A program made the translations under genes and the position numbers. A stretch of 45,744 bases of DNA, from contig JAICXH010000010.1 in the NCBI GenBank assembly GCA_025981645.1, forward strand, positions 1 through 45,744, in the 5' to 3' direction. Shown in pieces: positions 17,914 to 26,053 of the stretch. Position 1 is the first letter of the stretch. Each line of letters opens with the position of its first letter. The stretch is from Burkholderiales bacterium (GTDB lineage: Bacteria > Pseudomonadota > Gammaproteobacteria > Burkholderiales > Casimicrobiaceae). The notes under the pieces are model-generated. The model was not told where the DNA came from. It searched no databases and saw nothing but the letters and a program-made list of their open reading frames with translations.

Positions 17914-18456
17914 ATGTACAACGCTGCCGAACAATTCTCCGCCCTCAACCAAGCTGGCGTCTCGAACGCGATCAAGCTCGCGTCGCTGTCGATCGAAAAC
18001 GCCGAGAAGCTGGTGCAACTCAACATCAATGCCGCCAAGACCGCGGTTGCACACGCTGTCGCAAGCGCGAAGGCGGCCGCTGCGGTGAAGGACGTGCAGG
18101 AACTGCTCGCGCTGCGCGCCAAGTTTGCCGAAGCCGGTGTCCAGAGCGCGACCGGTTACTCGCGCAACCTCTACGAGCTGTCGTCGGAAGCGCAAGCCGG
18201 CTTCTCGGCGTTCGCCGAGGAATCGTGGGCGTCGTACACCAAGGGCGTCGCGTCGTGGGTCGAGAACGCATCCAAGGCTGCCCCGGCAGGCTCCGACGTC
18301 GCGGTCAACGCGCTGAAGTCGACGTTCGCCGCTTCGACGGCCGCGTTCGACCAGTTCCAGAAGGCGACGCGCCAAGTCGTCGATCTCGCCGATGCCAACA
18401 TCCGCGCCGCGTCTGCCAACGCGACGAAAAACGGAAGCAAGGGCAAGCGCGCGTAA
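17914..18456 (+). CDS. phaP: Phasin (PHA granule-associated protein)
   Basis: A 180-residue phasin that coats polyhydroxyalkanoate granules and controls their size and number. The family pattern is clear: MYNAAEQFSALNQAGV, helical amphipathic core (IENAEKLVQLNINAAK, VQELLALRAKFAE), YSRNLYELSSEAQAGFSAF, and a basic, Ala/Lys-rich tail. No cysteines, soluble. ATG at 17914 follows AAGGA by about seven bases; an in-frame extension upstream lies in the leader and is not coding. Preceded by a strong promoter with likely PhaR sites. Followed by three hairpins and a Rho-independent terminator (18471-18583). Convergent with phaC. Confidence 0.95.
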   Translation: MYNAAEQFSALNQAGVSNAIKLASLSIENAEKLVQLNINAAKTAVAHAVASAKAAAAVKDVQELLALRAKFAEAGVQSATGYSRNLYELSSEAQAGFSAFAEESWASYTKGVASWVENASKAAPAGSDVAVNALKSTFAASTAAFDQFQKATRQVVDLADANIRAASANATKNGSKGKRA

Positions 18457-18470
18457 GCGCTACGCACCAT

Positions 18471-18583
18471 CGCGGTTCCGGCAGCGCCGGGGCCGCGTAA
18501 CAAGCTCCACTGTATCGATCTCCTCCTCCTGGTCGATACAGCCTCCAGACCCCACGGGCACCGCTCGCGGGGTCTTTCTTTTT
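18471..18583 (+). ncRNA. Candidate anti-Shine-Dalgarno small RNA in the phaP 3' region
   Basis: Three hairpins follow the phaP stop in a row. H1 (18471-18497) has a 12-bp stem, two pairs being G-U, with loop AGC. H2 (18510-18541) has nine Watson-Crick pairs (CTGTATCGA with TCGATACAG), then a U-G and a C-G pair, leaving the 10-base loop UCCUCCUCCU, fully complementary to AGGAGGAGGA. H3 (18548-18583) is an intrinsic terminator. Loops of this kind occur in alphaproteobacterial 'cuckoo' sRNAs such as the Rhodobacter CcsR RNAs, which carry CUCCUCC loops. No separate promoter is evident, so the RNA is probably released from phaP mRNA by processing. Structure is seen; sRNA identity is inference. Confidence 0.55.
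18548..18583 (+). terminator. Rho-independent terminator of phaP
   Basis: GACCCC (18548-18553) pairs with GGGGTC (18569-18574), with further inner CG and GC pairs around a short loop, and is followed directly by TCTTTCTTTTT-like pyrimidines (18575-18583). It ends the phaP transcript about 55 bases before the convergent phaC stop. Confidence 0.9.
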
Positions 18584-18639
18584 GCGTGCGCCGCGCGCGC
18601 CGCGCATCGCGTCCGCAGGGCTCGCCGTGCCACCCGCCG

Positions 18640-20490
18640 CTACTTGGCCGCAGCGAGCACGTACGTTCCGGGCGCCGGCCCGAGTGGCGGATACGCGGCA
18701 TTGCCCGCTGTCGACGGCGCCGCGCGCTTGCCGCCCTTGTGCTTCGCAAGCCATGCCTGCCAGTCGGGCCACCAGCTTCCGGGGTGACTGGTCGCGCGGG
18801 CGAGCCAAGCGTCGGCGTCGAGATCGGCCGTCGGCCGCGGACCCGTCCAGTAGTTGCGCTTGCCCGTCGCCGGCGGATTGACGACGCCGGCAATGTGGCC
18901 CGACGCGCCGAGCACAAAGCGCGGCTGCGTCCCGACGAGTCCGACGGTGCGCCACGCCGAGCGCCACGGCACGATGTGATCCTCGCGCGAAGCGTAGACG
19001 TACATCGGCATCGTCAGGCGGCGCAGGTCGATCGGCTGACCGAGCATCGTCAGCGCATCCGGTACGCGCAGTCGGTTGCCGATGTACATCTCGTTCAGGT
19101 AATACCAGTACATCGGTCCTGGCAGGTTGGCAGAATCGCCGTTCCAGTAGAGGAGGTCGAACGCCGGCGGCGTGCGTCCCTTCAGGTAGTTGTTGACGAC
19201 GTAGTTCCAGACGAGCTCATTCGGACGCAGGCTCGCGAACGCGCCGGCGAGCTCGCTGCCCGGCACGCGCTGGCCCGCACACAGGAGCGGCTTGCGCGCG
19301 TCGAGTGAGGCGGCCGAGATGTATACACCGATCTCGCCGGGGTCGGCGAAGTCGAGCATCGTGGTGAGGAAGGTCGCGCTCGTCACGCTGCGGTCGCCAC
19401 GCGCGGCGAGCACCGCGAGCGCACACGCGAGCAGCGTGCCGCCGACGCAGAAGCCCAGCGTGTTCACTTCCTTCGACGTCGAGATCGACTGCACCGCCGT
19501 GAGCGAGGCGAGTACGCCTTGTTCGAGGTAATCGTCCCAGGTGAGCGTCCCGAGTTCCTCGGGAATGTTGCGCCACGAGACGATGAACACCGTGTGCCCT
19601 TCGGCGACCGCGTGGCGGACGAACGAGTTGGCGGGCGTGAGATCGAGAATGTAGTACTTGTTGATGCAGGGCGGAATGACGAGCAGCGGGCACTTCGCGA
19701 CCTCGCGCGTCGTCGGCGAATACTGGATCAGCTCGATCAGCGGATTGCGCAGCACCACGGTTCCCGGCGTCACCGCGAGATTGCGGCCGATCGTGAACGC
19801 CGACTCGTCGCTCATCGTGATGCGACCCTTGGCGACGTCTTCGGCGAGGTTGTGCAGGCCCTGCACGAGGCTTGCGCCCTCGGTCGCGATTGCGCGGGCG
19901 ATCACGTCCGGGTTCGTCGCGGGAAAGTTCGACGGTGCCATCGCGTCGACGAACTGGCGCGTGGAGAACTCCAGCCGGCGCTTTTCCTCGGGAGGCAGTT
20001 GCGCGAGCGAAGAGAGTTCGGTCAGGTACTCGCCGTAGAGTTGCCACGCCTCGCGGACCCATGCGAACCACGGCTGCTCGCGCCACGCGGGCGAAGCGAA
20101 GCGGCGGTCTTCCGGCGCGGGACGCGGCGCATTGGAGGCGCGAGGCGCTCGATCGGCCGGGCGCGCCGCCGTGGCCGAAACACCCAAACCACTCGCGGCG
20201 CCTGCCCAGAGGCCGGCAAGGCGCGACGAGTAGCGCTCGTGCAGGCGCTTCAGCTCGTTGGCGTCGAACGGCGAGGGCTGCGCGGGCGCGACGCGCCGCT
20301 GCTCGCTCGAGGCGCGCGCGTGGCGTTCGTCACGATGTTCGCGCTGCGCAGCCGGCGCAGCGCCCACGGCGCCGGCCCACCACGCCGAGCACTCGGCGAA
20401 TGCGCGTTGCCAGTCGAGCGCGAGCTCGGTCCACGACTTGATCGACCACGGATCGGCGGATGCGGTGGATGCGGCGGGTTCGTGCTTCAT
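18640..20490 (-). CDS. phaC: Class I poly(3-hydroxyalkanoate) synthase
   Basis: PhaC (616 aa) polymerises (R)-3-hydroxyacyl-CoA into polyester at the granule surface. The lipase-like box GFCVGG places the catalytic nucleophile at Cys348. The general-base aspartate is in YASREDHIVPW and the histidine in GASGHIAGVVNPP. Other class I landmarks are KGRITMSDESAF, PPCINKYYILDL and WNYVVNNYL. Residues 40-130 form an Ala/Arg-rich variable N-terminal region. Its ATG overlaps the TGA of pgeF (ATGA), so it is the third gene of an rluD-pgeF-phaC run. No phaA or phaB follows; the gene is convergent with phaP. Confidence 0.97.
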   Translation of the reverse strand: MKHEPAASTASADPWSIKSWTELALDWQRAFAECSAWWAGAVGAAPAAQREHRDERHARASSEQRRVAPAQPSPFDANELKRLHERYSSRLAGLWAGAASGLGVSATAARPADRAPRASNAPRPAPEDRRFASPAWREQPWFAWVREAWQLYGEYLTELSSLAQLPPEEKRRLEFSTRQFVDAMAPSNFPATNPDVIARAIATEGASLVQGLHNLAEDVAKGRITMSDESAFTIGRNLAVTPGTVVLRNPLIELIQYSPTTREVAKCPLLVIPPCINKYYILDLTPANSFVRHAVAEGHTVFIVSWRNIPEELGTLTWDDYLEQGVLASLTAVQSISTSKEVNTLGFCVGGTLLACALAVLAARGDRSVTSATFLTTMLDFADPGEIGVYISAASLDARKPLLCAGQRVPGSELAGAFASLRPNELVWNYVVNNYLKGRTPPAFDLLYWNGDSANLPGPMYWYYLNEMYIGNRLRVPDALTMLGQPIDLRRLTMPMYVYASREDHIVPWRSAWRTVGLVGTQPRFVLGASGHIAGVVNPPATGKRNYWTGPRPTADLDADAWLARATSHPGSWWPDWQAWLAKHKGGKRAAPSTAGNAAYPPLGPAPGTYVLAAAK

Positions 20491-21338
20491 TCCGGCACCG
20501 CGCCGAGCGCGCCTCCGGCCGTCAAGTCACGAGCGATCCAGATCAGCGCCGCCATGCGGCCGTGCGAGCGCTCGCGGCGCCACGAATAGAATCGCGCCGA
20601 ATCGCGGTTCGTGCACATTCCCCCTCCGAAAACGTCACTGACGCCGGCGCGCGCGAGGCGCCGGCGGGCGAGGACCTCCAGATCGGCGTACCAGCGTGCG
20701 GAGCGCCCCGGCACGAACGCTGCCGCCGCACCGGCATCGCCTGCGGTGAACGCCTGCATCACCTCGGCCCCTACCTCGAACGCATCGCGGCCGATCGCCG
20801 GCCCCATCCACGCGAGCACGTCGCGCGGGTCGCAGTCGAGCGCTGCGACGGTATTCTCGAGCACGCCTGCAGCGAGCCCCCTCCATCCGGCGTGCGCAGC
20901 ACCGACGACGGTTCCCGCGCGGTCGCAGAAGAATACCGGGAGGCAGTCGGCGGCGCGGACCGCGAGCACGACCTCGGGCGCGCGCGTCACCGCGGCGTCG
21001 GCGCGAGGCGCGTGCGGCGAGGCCGTCGATGCCGTCGATGCAACGACATCGGGGTCCATGTGCACGACGTCGGCGCCGTGCACCTGCTCGAGCCAGCGTG
21101 GCTCGGCGGGAACGAAGCGCGCGAGCCGCGCGCGGTCGGCGCGCTCGGCGGACGCCACGGCCGGGTCTGGTGCAACGACGTGGCCGCCCGGGTCGAAGGT
21201 CGTGACGCGCCCTGCGTCGTCGCGCGAGTTCCGCGTCGTGACAAACGCCTCCACGGTGTCCGGTGCCGGCCAGTCGGGCACGATCCAGTCGAGTCGCGCC
21301 GTGGCGATCCGCACCGCTGCGCCCGTCGCGGTGGTCAT
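20487..21338 (-). CDS. pgeF: Purine nucleoside phosphorylase/peptidoglycan editing factor PgeF
   Basis: A 283-residue protein of the YfiH/LACC1 family (formerly polyphenol oxidase or DUF152). Members phosphorolyse and deaminate purine nucleosides; the E. coli protein also limits wrong amino acids in peptidoglycan. The metal-site residues are conserved: His87 in QVHGADVV, Cys132 in RAADCLPV and His149 in GAAHAGWRG. CTNRDSARFYSWRRE near the end is also typical. ATGA overlaps link it to both rluD upstream and phaC downstream. The rluD-pgeF pair is a common bacterial order. Confidence 0.93.
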   Translation of the reverse strand: MTTATGAAVRIATARLDWIVPDWPAPDTVEAFVTTRNSRDDAGRVTTFDPGGHVVAPDPAVASAERADRARLARFVPAEPRWLEQVHGADVVHMDPDVVASTASTASPHAPRADAAVTRAPEVVLAVRAADCLPVFFCDRAGTVVGAAHAGWRGLAAGVLENTVAALDCDPRDVLAWMGPAIGRDAFEVGAEVMQAFTAGDAGAAAAFVPGRSARWYADLEVLARRRLARAGVSDVFGGGMCTNRDSARFYSWRRERSHGRMAALIWIARDLTAGGALGAVPE

Positions 21339-22357
21339 CGCACTGGCGCCGGGTGCAGGGAAGCCACCGCGCCGCGGGCGCGCAGCGCATCGATCAACGT
21401 TGCGAAGTCGGCGGGGACGGGCGCGTCGAAACGCATCGGCGAAGCCGACACCGGATGGTCGAATTCGAGGCGGATCGCGTGGAGCGCCTGGCGGGCGAAC
21501 GTCGGGGCAATCGCGTGCCTGCGGTGGGAGCCGTAGGCGGGGTCGCCGATCAGCGGGTGTCCCGCGGCCGCGAGGTGTACGCGGATCTGGTGCGTCCTCC
21601 CGGTTTCGAGACGGCAGCGAACGAGCGTCGCGTCCCCGAAGCGCTCGACGACGTCGACGTGCGTGCGCGCCGGCCTGCCGCCTTCGATCACCGCCATCGT
21701 CGTGCGCCGCGTCGGATGGCGTCCGATCGGCGCGTCGATCACCGCCGCACGCGCGAGATCGCCGTGCACGACCGCGGCGTACGCGCGGTGAACGCTGCGC
21801 GCGGCGAGCTGACGCACGAGGTGCGCATGGGCACCGAGGCTGCGCGCGACGACCAGGAGACCGCTAGTATCCTTGTCGAGACGATGGACGATGCCCGCGC
21901 GGGGGATGGACGCCAGCGACGCGTCGTGAGCGAGGAGCGCGTTTTGCAGCGTGCCGTCGCGGTTGCCGCTGCCGGGGTGGACGACGAGCCCGGCCGGTTT
22001 GTCGACGACGATGATCGACTCGTCCTCGTAAACGATGGCAAGCGCGATCGGCTGCGCCTCCACGCTCCCCAGCGGGGGCTCTTCGACGATCGTGATCGTC
22101 AGCGTCTCGCCGCCCTGCACGCGCCGCTTCGCCACCCACGCTGCGCCATCGACGTCGACGCGGCCCGAGTCGATCCACGCCTTCAGGCGCGCGCGCGAGA
22201 GCTCGGGAACGAGGCGGGCGAGCGCCTGGTCGAGTCGCAGGCCCGCGTCGCCTGCCGGCACGACGCGACGGATCGCGCGCGTGTCGGATCGCGTTCCCGC
22301 GCCACCGGTGGTCTCAGGGTTGCGCGCGGTTGCTCGGCTATAATCGGCAGCGTTCAC
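21335..22357 (-). CDS. rluD: 23S rRNA pseudouridine synthase RluD
   Basis: RluD (340 aa) makes pseudouridines 1911, 1915 and 1917 in helix 69 of 23S rRNA. An S4 RNA-binding domain (about residues 38-95; RLDQALARLVPELSRARLKAW) precedes the RsuA/RluA catalytic domain, with Asp161 in the motif HRLDKDTSG. Motifs VVDKPAGLVVHPG and LETGRTHQIRVHL are intact. The GTG start at 22357 is only 14 bases from the divergent bamD start and has no obvious Shine-Dalgarno sequence. A GTG at residue 33 (22261) is a less likely alternative. The first 30 residues are family-variable. Confidence 0.93.
   Translation of the reverse strand: MNAADYSRATARNPETTGGAGTRSDTRAIRRVVPAGDAGLRLDQALARLVPELSRARLKAWIDSGRVDVDGAAWVAKRRVQGGETLTITIVEEPPLGSVEAQPIALAIVYEDESIIVVDKPAGLVVHPGSGNRDGTLQNALLAHDASLASIPRAGIVHRLDKDTSGLLVVARSLGAHAHLVRQLAARSVHRAYAAVVHGDLARAAVIDAPIGRHPTRRTTMAVIEGGRPARTHVDVVERFGDATLVRCRLETGRTHQIRVHLAAAGHPLIGDPAYGSHRRHAIAPTFARQALHAIRLEFDHPVSASPMRFDAPVPADFATLIDALRARGAVASLHPAPVR
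22339..22344 (+). promoter_or_regulatory. -10 box of the bamD promoter
   Basis: A perfect TATAAT lies 28 bases before the bamD ATG, inside the first codons of the divergent rluD gene. No convincing -35 hexamer is seen at 16-18 bases. The position puts the bamD transcription start near 22351. Confidence 0.55.
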
Positions 22358-22371
22358 GAGAGGTGCCGAAG

Positions 22372-23175
22372 ATGATGTCGCGCGCGCGAATCGGGCGGTG
22401 CGGAGTGCTGGTGGCGGTGATGGCGGTGATGCTGGCCGGCTGCAGCCTGCTGCCGGCCGTCAAGGACGAGACCGCCGGCTGGTCGGCCGAGAAGCTGTAT
22501 CAGAACGCGCACGAGGCGATGCAGGACGGCAATTATACGCGGGCGGTCAAGCTGTTCGACACGCTCGAGGCACGCTACCCCTACGGACGCTATGCGCAGC
22601 AGGGAATTCTCGAAAGCGCGTACTCGAGCTGGCGCGACAGCGAGCAGGCGACGGCATCGGCGGCCTGCGACCGCTTCATCCAGACCTATCCGAACAATCC
22701 GAACGTCGATTACGCCTATTACCTGAAAGGGCTGATCTACTTTCGCGAGGATCAGGGACTGTTCGGCTACATATACGAGCTCGATCTGTCCGAGCGCGAC
22801 CCGAAGCAGATGCGGCAGTCGTTCGACGCCTTCAAGGAACTGGTGCGCAAGTTTCCGAACAGCCGCTACGTCGAGGACGCGCAGGACCGGATGCGCTACC
22901 TCGCGAACGGTCTCGGCGCATACGAGGTCCACGTCGCGCGCTACTACTACGACCGCGGTGCCTACATCGCCGCCGTCAACCGGGCACAGGCATCGCTCGT
23001 CAACTACCCGCGCACGCCGTCGAACGCCGACGCGCTCGAGATCATGGTCGAGAGCTACCGGAAGCTCGGCATGCCGGGCCTCGCCGACGACTCGAAGCGC
23101 ATCCTCGTCAAGACCTTTCCCGACAGCCCCTACGTCGTCGGCGCAGCGTCGAAGCCGTGGTGGAAGTTCTGGTAA
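22372..23175 (+). CDS. bamD: Outer membrane assembly lipoprotein BamD
   Basis: BamD (267 aa) is the essential lipoprotein of the BAM complex that folds beta-barrel proteins into the outer membrane, docking onto BamA POTRA 5. A signal peptide ends in the lipobox MLAGCS (acylated Cys at about residue 23). Five TPR units follow; landmarks are AEKLYQNAHEAM, RYPYGRYAQQG, YYLKGLIYFREDQGLF and YYDRGAYIAAVNRA. ATG 22372 follows GAGAGG by eight bases; a second ATG is next to it. An upstream in-frame TTG at 22330 would lie upstream of the TATAAT box and is not used. Divergent from rluD, convergent with the helicase gene. Confidence 0.97.
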   Translation: MMSRARIGRCGVLVAVMAVMLAGCSLLPAVKDETAGWSAEKLYQNAHEAMQDGNYTRAVKLFDTLEARYPYGRYAQQGILESAYSSWRDSEQATASAACDRFIQTYPNNPNVDYAYYLKGLIYFREDQGLFGYIYELDLSERDPKQMRQSFDAFKELVRKFPNSRYVEDAQDRMRYLANGLGAYEVHVARYYYDRGAYIAAVNRAQASLVNYPRTPSNADALEIMVESYRKLGMPGLADDSKRILVKTFPDSPYVVGAASKPWWKFW

Positions 23176-23211
23176 CCGGCACGGCTCCGCGGATCGCACG
23201 CATCCGTTCGG

Positions 23212-25209
23212 TCACGCCGCCTTCGCGGCGTCGCTGAAGAACATCTCGACCTCGGCGAGCTCACGCGTGCGGCGCATTTGCGGCAGGCTCTGCCAGATGC
23301 GCCTGCCCCACGCGCGATCGACGAGCCGCGGATCGCAGAGCATGAGGACGCCGCGGTCGGTCTCGGCGCGGATCAAGCGCCCGGCTCCCTGCTTCAGGCT
23401 GATCGCCGCCTGCGGGAGCTGCCACTCGATGAACGGATTGCGTCCGGCCGCAGTGAGCTTCGCGAGGCGCGCCGCGAGCAACGGGTCGTCGGGCGGCGCG
23501 AACGGCAGCTTGTCGATGACGACGACCGACAGCGCGTCGCCCGCCACGTCGACGCCCTCCCAGAAGCTTGCGCTGCCGAGCAGCACCGCATTGTCGGTCG
23601 AGCGGAAGCGCGCGAGAAGCTCGGATTTCGACATGTCGCCCTGGACGAGGAGCACGAGTTCGAGGGCTTCGCGTGCGATCGCCTCGGCGAGGCGCTCGCG
23701 GGCCGCGCCGAGGGCCCGCAGCGTCGTGAACAGCATGAACGCGCGTCCGCGGCTCGACTTCAGCACCGGCAGCGCGAGGTCGACGACGGCGCAGGTGTGC
23801 TCGGGCGTGTTCGGCAGTGGCAGTCCGCGCGGGACGTAGAGAAGCGCCTGGTTCGCATAGTCGAACGGGCTCTCCCAGCTTCCCGTCGTGGCGTCGCCGA
23901 GGCCGAGCTGATTGGCGTAGTGCGAGAAGTCGCCCGCGACCGAGAGCGTGGCCGACGTGAGGATCCAGCTTTTCGCGCCGGCGTCGACCTGCCGGCGAAA
24001 CACGTCGGCGACCGACAGCGGCGATGCGTGAAGCTGGAAGCCCTGCACGCCGATGTCGACCCAACGGACCCATTGTTCTGCGTTCTCTCCTTCATCCCCG
24101 GCAGCATCGGCTTGCCAGCGGGCGAGCCGCTGCGCCGCCTCGCCGGCACGGCGTGCGATCGCAGCGAGATCCTCGCTGCGCTCCGCCTGCGCAGCAAGCT
24201 CGGTGTGCAGCCGATCGAGTGCCGCTGCGAGCACTCCCAGCGCCGCGCCGAAGTCCGGACGCGTCGCGACGGCCGCGCGCGTCGCCCGGCCCGGCGCGTC
24301 GCCGAGTGCCAAACGGAGGCGCCGCAACGCCGGCAGGAGGCCCGCCGCCGCATCGGGCAAGCCGGGAACGTCGCGGACCTCGGTGCGCGCGAGCAGTTCG
24401 GCATCGCGCGCGAGCTCGGTGAGCGCACCCGACGCGGTCTGCTCGCCGAAGAACATCGTCGCAGTTTCGGGGAGCTGATGCGCCTCGTCCAGGATCACCG
24501 TGTTGCATGCCGGCAACAGTTCGGCGAGCCCTTCGTCGCGCAGCGCCACGTCGGCGAAGAACAGGTGGTGGTTGACGACGACGACGTCGGCGTCGAGCGC
24601 TTCGTGGCGCGCCCTCATCACGAAACACTCGTCGAAGAACGCACACTTCGAGCCGAGGCAGTTGTCCCGCGTGGATGTGACGAGTGGCCAGATCGACGCC
24701 GTCTCCGGCACGCCGGCGAGCTCGGCGCGGTCGCCCCGGCTCGTCGCGCGGGCGAACTGCGCGATGCGGGCGAGGTGTCGCGCGTCCTCGCGCGCGTGCA
24801 GCAGCCCTTCGCGCTGCGTTCGTTCGAGGTGATGAAGGCAGACGTAGTTCGAGCGGCCCTTCAGAAGCGCGAGGGTCGCCGGCACGGCGAGCGCGTCGCG
24901 GACCAGCGGAAGGTCGCGCTCGAAGAGCTGATCCTGCAGCGTCTTGGTTCCGGTCGAGACGACCACCTTGCCGCCATAGAGCAGTGCCGGAACCAGGTAC
25001 GCGAACGTTTTGCCGGTGCCGGTGCCGGCCTCGGCGAGGAGCGGCTCGCCGCCAGCGATCGCCGCGGCAACCGCCTGGGCCATCGCGAGCTGCTGGGGAC
25101 GCGCACGGAAGCCGGGCAGCGCGCGTGCGAGTGCTCCGCCGGGCCCGAAGAGCGCGGCGAGTTCGGCGTTGCGGGAGCCTTCCGTCCCTTCCGGCGCGGA
25201 ACCGTTCAG
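23212..25209 (-). CDS. DinG/YoaA-family ATP-dependent DNA helicase
   Basis: A superfamily 2, XPD-like 5'-3' helicase (665 aa from the proposed start) with an iron-sulfur cluster. The Q-like motif GFRARPQQ, Walker A (EAGTGTGKT), four cluster cysteines (YVCLHH and NCLGSKCAFFDECF), DEAH box (VILDEAHQLP) and late motifs SFWEGVDVAGD and QGAGRLIR are intact. It resolves R-loops or other replication blocks in relatives. The start is unusual: no ATG, GTG or TTG exists between the end of the previous gene and Met43 (25083), which is inside motif Q. A CTG at 25209 overlaps the previous stop as CTGA with GAGG nine bases upstream, and is proposed as the start. Confidence 0.9.
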   Translation of the reverse strand: MNGSAPEGTEGSRNAELAALFGPGGALARALPGFRARPQQLAMAQAVAAAIAGGEPLLAEAGTGTGKTFAYLVPALLYGGKVVVSTGTKTLQDQLFERDLPLVRDALAVPATLALLKGRSNYVCLHHLERTQREGLLHAREDARHLARIAQFARATSRGDRAELAGVPETASIWPLVTSTRDNCLGSKCAFFDECFVMRARHEALDADVVVVNHHLFFADVALRDEGLAELLPACNTVILDEAHQLPETATMFFGEQTASGALTELARDAELLARTEVRDVPGLPDAAAGLLPALRRLRLALGDAPGRATRAAVATRPDFGAALGVLAAALDRLHTELAAQAERSEDLAAIARRAGEAAQRLARWQADAAGDEGENAEQWVRWVDIGVQGFQLHASPLSVADVFRRQVDAGAKSWILTSATLSVAGDFSHYANQLGLGDATTGSWESPFDYANQALLYVPRGLPLPNTPEHTCAVVDLALPVLKSSRGRAFMLFTTLRALGAARERLAEAIAREALELVLLVQGDMSKSELLARFRSTDNAVLLGSASFWEGVDVAGDALSVVVIDKLPFAPPDDPLLAARLAKLTAAGRNPFIEWQLPQAAISLKQGAGRLIRAETDRGVLMLCDPRLVDRAWGRRIWQSLPQMRRTRELAEVEMFFSDAAKAA

Positions 25210-25901
25210 TTCGCGCTCGCCTCGTGCTTCGGCGCCGCGGGGCGCCGTTCGGTCGCAGGCGGCGCGACGTGGTGCGTCGTGCGGCGCTTGCGCGCCGTGT
25301 GCTCGGGCGTAGGCGCGTGCATCGCGACCGCCATGTACGACGCCCGGATGCCGGTGATCCGGTCGTCGAATTCCTGATAGGGCTGCACGACACGCGACTT
25401 GTAGGCGGTGTCCGATTCGCCGTGCCGCCATTGCAGGTTGGCGAGCGCGGAAAGCCACGTCTGCTGCAGTGCCTTCAACGCTGCCTCGGCCTGACGCGAG
25501 ATCTTCGCCTGCTTAAGCGCCTCGACGAATGGCTTGCGGATGTTCTCCTTCTGCTTGTCGAGGCAGTACTCGGTTTTCGCCCCGTTCGTGCCCTCGGTCG
25601 ATTTCTGGTAGCCGAATTCGATGTTCTCGATCGCCTTCACGTCACGGCACATCGTGTAGAGATGCACGATCGCGTCGAGATAGCAGTCGAGGGCGGGTCT
25701 GCCGTCGGCGTGCGGGCAGACGTAGTTGTGGGCGGGGCCGGGATTGCCCCCGATGGTCTCGGCGCGCGCGAGCGGCGCCGCGAAAAGTACGGCCAGCGTT
25801 GCGAGCATCCCGGCGAACATTGCGAGACGCGCGGTGATGGAAGACCCTGGCGCGGCGCAGGTGCCCGCAGGGGCTGGGGGGTACGAAGCAGGTAAGCTCA
25901 T
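25206..25901 (-). CDS. Secreted protein of unknown function with four cysteines
   Basis: About 231 residues, not recognised. A hydrophobic stretch (MFAGMLATLAVLFAAPLARA) ends in a signal-peptidase-like ARA site, so the protein is probably periplasmic. The mature part has four cysteines in its first half (YVCPH, ALDCY, TMCRD, EYCLDK), which suggests two disulfides, then an amphipathic helical region and a basic His/Lys/Ala-rich tail. ATG 25901 is given; ATG 25820, directly at the hydrophobic stretch, is an alternative, and neither has a clear ribosome-binding site. Its TGA overlaps the proposed CTG start of the helicase gene. The pairing with the helicase gives no functional clue. Confidence 0.65.
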   Translation of the reverse strand: MSLPASYPPAPAGTCAAPGSSITARLAMFAGMLATLAVLFAAPLARAETIGGNPGPAHNYVCPHADGRPALDCYLDAIVHLYTMCRDVKAIENIEFGYQKSTEGTNGAKTEYCLDKQKENIRKPFVEALKQAKISRQAEAALKALQQTWLSALANLQWRHGESDTAYKSRVVQPYQEFDDRITGIRASYMAVAMHAPTPEHTARKRRTTHHVAPPATERRPAAPKHEASAN

Positions 25902-25996
25902 GATCGGACCGGCGCACTCGGACCCCCGAATCGTATCTAACCTCGGGGAGCGTCTCAAGGCGGATCGTGCGGGTGGCACACCCATTCCGCTCACGA

Positions 25997-26002
25997 TAGA
26001 AT
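25997..26002 (+). promoter_or_regulatory. Possible -10 box of the sulfite dehydrogenase operon
   Basis: TAGAAT lies 51 bases before the ATG of the molybdenum oxidoreductase gene. A weak -35 (TGGCAC at 25974-25979) is 17 bases upstream. The gap 25902-26053 between the divergent genes holds nothing else that I can recognise. Confidence 0.35.
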
Positions 26003-26053
26003 GGCCGCGTCGCGCCCGCAGAAGGCGCCCATTGCAGGATCCGGAGGGAATCG

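Noticed and set aside
22330-22371. Longer bamD start at 22330
   Set aside because: This TTG lies upstream of the TATAAT box, so it would not be in the transcript, and it would displace the signal peptide.
25974-25995. Sigma-54 type promoter before the sulfite dehydrogenase
   Set aside because: TGGCAC is present, but the GC of the -12 element is two bases too far away, so the spacing is wrong.
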